Of a DNA stretch of 22,417 nucleotides, positions 20,640 to 22,417 are shown in pieces; position 1 is the stretch's first letter; the number at the start of each line of letters is the position of its first letter. Both the position numbers and the translations under genes were made by a program. Source of the stretch: a virus. The stretch is taken from positions 1 to 22,417 of the IMG/VR virus record IMGVR_UViG_3300044535_003369; one strand, written 5' to 3'. Below the pieces are notes generated by a model that saw only the letters and a program-made list of their open reading frames with translations, was not told where the DNA came from and ran no database searches.

Positions 20640-21167
20640 ATGAATAAAGTTGTAATAGCCATATTGGCATGCCTGTCGGTATTTGTCGGGATACTAACAT
20701 TTAGTCAGACTAGCACAAATGCTAACACAGCATCAATTGACAGGGCAGAGACTCAAAGGCTGCTTGCTCTAGAAAAGCCTACAGTAAAAATAAAGAAGAA
20801 ATATAAGAGGTCTGAGCAGCTATCCCCTAAAGATCTTAAAGCTATTTTGTATGAGGTTGGGTTTCGTGGCAGCAATTTGAAAGAGGCTTGGGCTGTAGCT
20901 ATGAAAGAGTCAACTGGCAGGCCTAGGTCTCATAATGATAATCCTGATACTGGTGATAACTCACACGGACTATTCCAGATCAACATGATTGGAAGCCTAG
21001 GTCCAGCACGACTCAAGCAATATAAGTTAGATAGTAATAAGGACCTGTTTAATCCATTGGTGAATGCTAAGATTGCTTTTCAGATGTCAAATGGTGGAAA
21101 GAACTGGTCTGGCTGGAACGGCATTGGAAGTTCGACGACAAAATGGTTTAAAGAATATCCAGACTAA
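20640..21167 (+). CDS. Lysozyme-like/transglycosylase, exported, 175 aa
   Basis: Residues 1-22 form a signal peptide or anchor (KVVIAILACLSVFVGILTF). The lysozyme-fold domain (about 60-175) has AWAVAMKEST with probable catalytic E90, NSHGLFQINM (107-116) and LFNPLVNAKIAFQMSNGGKNWSGW, as in soluble lytic-transglycosylase-like phage and Rpf-related proteins. The start is 3 bases after the NlpC/P60 stop with no ribosome-binding site, so translation is probably coupled. Immediately beyond its TAA is an in-frame KFGGK-stop remnant. Confidence 0.86.
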   Translation: MNKVVIAILACLSVFVGILTFSQTSTNANTASIDRAETQRLLALEKPTVKIKKKYKRSEQLSPKDLKAILYEVGFRGSNLKEAWAVAMKESTGRPRSHNDNPDTGDNSHGLFQINMIGSLGPARLKQYKLDSNKDLFNPLVNAKIAFQMSNGGKNWSGWNGIGSSTTKWFKEYPD

Positions 21168-21170
21168 AAG

Positions 21171-21186
21171 TTCGGCGGTAAATAGA
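21171..21186 (+). repeat. Repeat copy B: TTCGGCGGTAAaTAGA
   Basis: Lies 3 bases after the lysozyme-like TAA and in the same frame (AAG TTC GGC GGT AAA TAG = KFGGK-stop), so read-through of that TAA would give the same ending as the protease. It looks like a recombination or duplication scar from a shared module end. Confidence 0.65.
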
Positions 21187-21221
21187 AGACTCATGTCTTA
21201 CTACATTACTCCGTAATGCTA

Positions 21222-21250
21222 TTGACAAACATCCTAGTATACCGTATACT
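21222..21250 (+). promoter_or_regulatory. Sigma70-like promoter, TTGACA-17-TATACT
   Basis: TTGACA (21222-21227), 17 bases, TATACT (21245-21250). The transcript would start near 21257, leaving a purine-rich leader (GAGAGAAAAGAG) of ~17 bases before ATG 21274. Confidence 0.78.
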
Positions 21251-21273
21251 TGTTATGAGAGAAAAGAGTAATA

Positions 21274-21471
21274 ATGGAAACCACTAAAAGAAGTTTAATC
21301 AAGACCCTTAGCTGGGAATTCGTACACCTTGTTATCATAGCAGGAGTGATCTTCGTAATCACAGGAGAATGGGAATATGCTACTTTTGGAGCACTTATCT
21401 ACATCGCATGGGAAGCTCTGGCATATTTCATCCATGAGCGTATCTGGTCTAAGTTCGTAAAGATTAAGTAA
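21274..21471 (+). CDS. DUF2061-like small membrane protein, 65 aa
   Basis: METTKRSLIKTLSWEFVHL, a hydrophobic span (VIIAGVIFVITGEW), then a second span (TFGALIYIAWEALAYFI) and the ending HERIWSK match the K-R-S-x-x-K-x-x-S-W ... T-G-x ... Y-x-x-H-E-R-x-W pattern of DUF2061 membrane proteins. Function unknown in the family. It has its own strong promoter and is followed one base later by another small ORF. Confidence 0.85.
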   Translation: METTKRSLIKTLSWEFVHLVIIAGVIFVITGEWEYATFGALIYIAWEALAYFIHERIWSKFVKIK

Positions 21472-21472
21472 C

Positions 21473-21679
21473 ATGTTTGCTACAGCCAAGAGAGATACAC
21501 ATATCAATCTTATGAGCGACTCAGATACTGAGTATGCCATACCAAAGGACAAATGGATGTTTCATATCACATCCCCAAGTCAGGTCAAGTATCTCCAGCT
21601 AGGAGAAATTGCTATTTGGGATATGACCACAGGTGGGGTATGTTATGGATATGCCAAAGACTGGGAATTATCACAATAG
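21473..21679 (+). CDS. Small hypothetical protein, 68 aa
   Basis: ATG 21473 lies one base after the DUF2061 stop. The chain has KDKWMFHITSPSQV and EIAIWDMTTGGVCYGY. It is soluble and Trp/Tyr-rich with no motif recognised. The tight spacing supports co-expression. ATG 21512 is an alternative start. Function unknown. Confidence 0.6.
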   Translation: MFATAKRDTHINLMSDSDTEYAIPKDKWMFHITSPSQVKYLQLGEIAIWDMTTGGVCYGYAKDWELSQ

Positions 21680-21716
21680 ATAATTTTCGGGGGGTATTAA
21701 AACGAGCCTTCGTAAT

Positions 21717-21743
21717 CCCTAGTATAAGATATAACCCCTAGTA
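21717..21743. repeat. Two direct CCCTAGTA boxes upstream of the 21779 promoter
   Basis: CCCTAGTA occurs at 21717-21724 and 21736-21743, starts 19 bases apart. It lies just upstream of the expected -35 position of the next promoter, which suits an activator or repressor pair. Confidence 0.4.
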
Positions 21744-21763
21744 GGAATACATGGTGGTTTTCC

Positions 21764-21772
21764 TGATATACT
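21764..21772 (+). promoter_or_regulatory. Extended -10 with leaderless ATG at 21779
   Basis: TGA-TATACT (21764-21772) ends exactly 6 bases before ATG 21779. No Shine-Dalgarno sequence is present and there is no good -35. Confidence 0.6.
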
Positions 21773-21778
21773 GGATAC

Positions 21779-21862
21779 ATGACAAATGACCAAATCGTGA
21801 TATGCCTGACAATCCTATTTGGCGTTTGTACTGTCATATTATTGTATCTCAATAAGCGATAA
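21779..21862 (+). CDS. Tiny single-span membrane protein, 27 aa
   Basis: The frame from ATG 21779 ends at TAA 21860. It starts MTNDQIVICLTILFGVCTVI and ends LYLNKR: a short polar N-terminus, one hydrophobic helix and a basic end, as in a small transmembrane peptide. The leaderless promoter arrangement matches several others in the window. It could be a regulatory peptide or toxin-like membrane peptide; this cannot be decided. Confidence 0.55.
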   Translation: MTNDQIVICLTILFGVCTVILLYLNKR

Positions 21863-21908
21863 CCGCCTAGCCGAAGATCCAAATACCCCCAAATTTTATA
21901 GATCATTA

Positions 21909-21930
21909 ATTTGTGTGAACGCACGAAAAA
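21909..21930. repeat. Palindromic repeat copy 1 (origin flank)
   Basis: ATTTGTGTGAACGCACGAAAAA-type element (written in parts: ATTTGTGTG, AAC, GCACGAAAAA). It matches the second copy at 20 of 22 positions, and its core is an imperfect palindrome (GTG...CAC). Confidence 0.65.
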
Positions 21931-21969
21931 TACCATTTTTACATCTTTTGGACTAACAAAATTAAAAGA

Positions 21970-21991
21970 ATTTGTGTGTACACACGAAAAA
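21970..21991. repeat. Palindromic repeat copy 2 (origin flank)
   Basis: The core GTGTGTACACAC is a perfect 12-base palindrome flanked by ATTT and GAAAAA as in copy 1. Copies start 61 bases apart, close to six helical turns, so both would face the same side of the DNA. The second copy directly abuts the first DnaA box. Confidence 0.65.
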
Positions 21992-21992
21992 G

Positions 21993-22087
21993 TTATACAC
22001 ATATTTGATAAGTTATTCACAAGTTATCCACATATACATCTTACTGTGGATAAAAGTATTTGGCTATTTGTGGATGGTTGTGGAGAG
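21993..22087. other. DnaA-box cluster
   Basis: TTATACACA (21993-22001), TTATTCACA (22013-22021) and TTATCCACA (22024-22032) are direct boxes, the last perfect. TGTGGATAA (22045-22053) is a perfect inverted box, and TGTGGATGG (22069-22077) and TGTGGAGAG (22079-22087) are weaker inverted ones. Six boxes in 95 bases with opposite orientation around a centre near 22038 strongly resemble a bacterial oriC-like initiator array. Confidence 0.8.
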
Positions 22088-22133
22088 ATATGGTGAATAG
22101 AACATCTGGGGCTGAGGATCGTAATGCTGCGGA

Positions 22134-22215
22134 GTATACCACACCTTGACCAAATTGTCAAATACTGTTTTCCTGTATACCACATATCCATCAAATTGTC
22201 AAATACTGTATACTA
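22134..22215. repeat. 41-base tandem repeat, two units
   Basis: Units at 22134-22174 and 22175-22215 each begin with GTATACCACA and contain the 18-base CAAATTGTCAAATACTGT at the same offset (22151 and 22192). The 7 bases between and the last 6 diverge. These behave as iterons or a double operator beside the DnaA boxes. Confidence 0.7.
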
Positions 22216-22222
22216 ATTTGCT

Positions 22223-22319
22223 CCAATTTGGCATATAAAAACATATAATAATATCCCCAATTTGGGATAAAATATTTGATAATCGTAATCTTATTTTAAG
22301 AAACATATCCCATATTTGG
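22223..22319. repeat. CCAATTTGG quasi-palindromes in AT-rich DNA
   Basis: CCAATTTGG occurs at 22223-22231 and 22257-22265, and CCATATTTGG at 22310-22319. The middle copy is flanked by TATCCC/GGGATA inverted arms (22252-22269). The core is the inverse complement of the CAAATTG in the 41-base units (22150, 22191), so they may form one binding-site family. Confidence 0.5.
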
Positions 22320-22353
22320 GGAAAAATCCAAAGGGTTCGTAATGTATATTATA

Positions 22354-22417
22354 CTAGAGGGATTTGTTATCCAAGGTGTCTTCAATACCCTGGGAATCTG
22401 CAGCCTGCGGCTGCTGC
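22354..22417 (-). CDS. 3' end of a minus-strand gene (partial)
   Basis: On the minus strand a frame enters from the right edge and ends at TAG 22354-22356. It gives 20 C-terminal residues beginning QQPQAADSQG and ending LDNKSL, a Gln/Ala-rich tail with GC-richer composition than the adjacent origin. A plus frame from ATG 22342 (MYIILEGF...) is also open to the edge and is the alternative. The minus reading has the more protein-like composition. No function assigned. Confidence 0.42.
   Translation of the reverse strand, partial: QQPQAADSQGIEDTLDNKSL

Larger units (their letters stand above)
21863..22353. other. Non-coding, origin-like region
   Basis: No convincing gene. The region contains two near-identical palindromic repeats, a cluster of DnaA-box sequences, a 41-base tandem repeat and AT-rich quasi-palindromes based on CCAATTTGG, in that order. 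These are the ingredients of a replication origin: initiator boxes beside an AT-rich unwinding stretch. The minus-strand frame over 21697-22020 and the plus frame 21911-22096 have no coding character and are considered accidental. Confidence 0.65.

Noticed and set aside
21911-22096. Plus-strand frame across the DnaA boxes
   Set aside because: It runs through palindromes and DnaA boxes and has no start signal or recognisable protein pattern.
22134-22215. CRISPR-like repeat pair
   Set aside because: Only two units with short, unequal interior variation and no cas genes; better explained as iterons or operators.
1-22417. tRNA genes
   Set aside because: No sequence with a recognisable T-loop GTTCRA and cloverleaf arms was found by eye; a tRNAscan run would settle it.

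Overview
The window reads as part of a tailed phage (Caudoviricetes) genome, or prophage-like element, from an AT-rich actinobacterium. Freshwater Nanopelagicales-type hosts would fit, but that is inference. The reasons are a WhiB-family Fe-S regulator (actinobacteria and their phages only), very dense packing with 1-4 nt ATGA/TAATG/TTGA overlaps, many genes under 100 codons, a small holin-like protein with a Lys/Ala tail, a small heat-shock protein, phage-type peptidoglycan hydrolases, and many promoters placed to make leaderless mRNAs. No terminase, portal, capsid or tail gene is recognisable, so the phage assignment is contextual.

Layout. 1-3149 (+): the end of an unidentified gene, then small phage-type genes including WhiB, a single-span membrane protein, an SGNH hydrolase-like protein and the holin-like protein, closing with a GC-rich hairpin. 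3203-7486 (+): a glycan operon (GT61 glycosyltransferase, sugar nucleotidyltransferase-HAD fusion, cupin, GDPD-like protein, cupin/JmjC-like oxygenase, Stealth-like transferase). 7483-11465 (-): a six-gene operon from one sigma70-like promoter (membrane protein, two GT-A transferases, HxGH cytidylyltransferase, FkbM methyltransferase, GT4 transferase). 11508-13350: Hsp20 (+), a structured intergenic element, a 2OG-Fe(II) oxygenase (-) and a leaderless small protein with two Cys motifs (+). 13354-15961: two tandem GlcNAc-type transferases (+) facing a GT25-like transferase (-). 15991-16559 (-): a PD-(D/E)XK-like nuclease translationally coupled to a 51-residue Cys-pair protein. 16588-18496 (+): small genes from leaderless promoters, then a second 2OG-Fe(II) oxygenase and a sulfotransferase-like protein. 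18493-21862 (+): an exported module of trypsin-like protease, small membrane protein, NlpC/P60 peptidase behind a structured leader, lysozyme-like protein, DUF2061 membrane protein and two small ORFs. 21863-22353 is non-coding and holds a DnaA-box cluster, palindromic repeats, a 41-bp tandem repeat and AT-rich quasi-palindromes, so it looks like a replication origin. The last ~64 bases probably hold the 3' end of a minus-strand gene.

How the genes may work together: about sixteen glycan or small-molecule modification enzymes suggest synthesis and decoration (methyl, sulfo, hydroxyl, phospho) of a surface or virion glycan. The exported protease, peptidase and muramidase-like proteins would act in the cell envelope at lysis, entry or remodelling. 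Promoter and motif calls were made by eye and homology calls come from motif recognition only.
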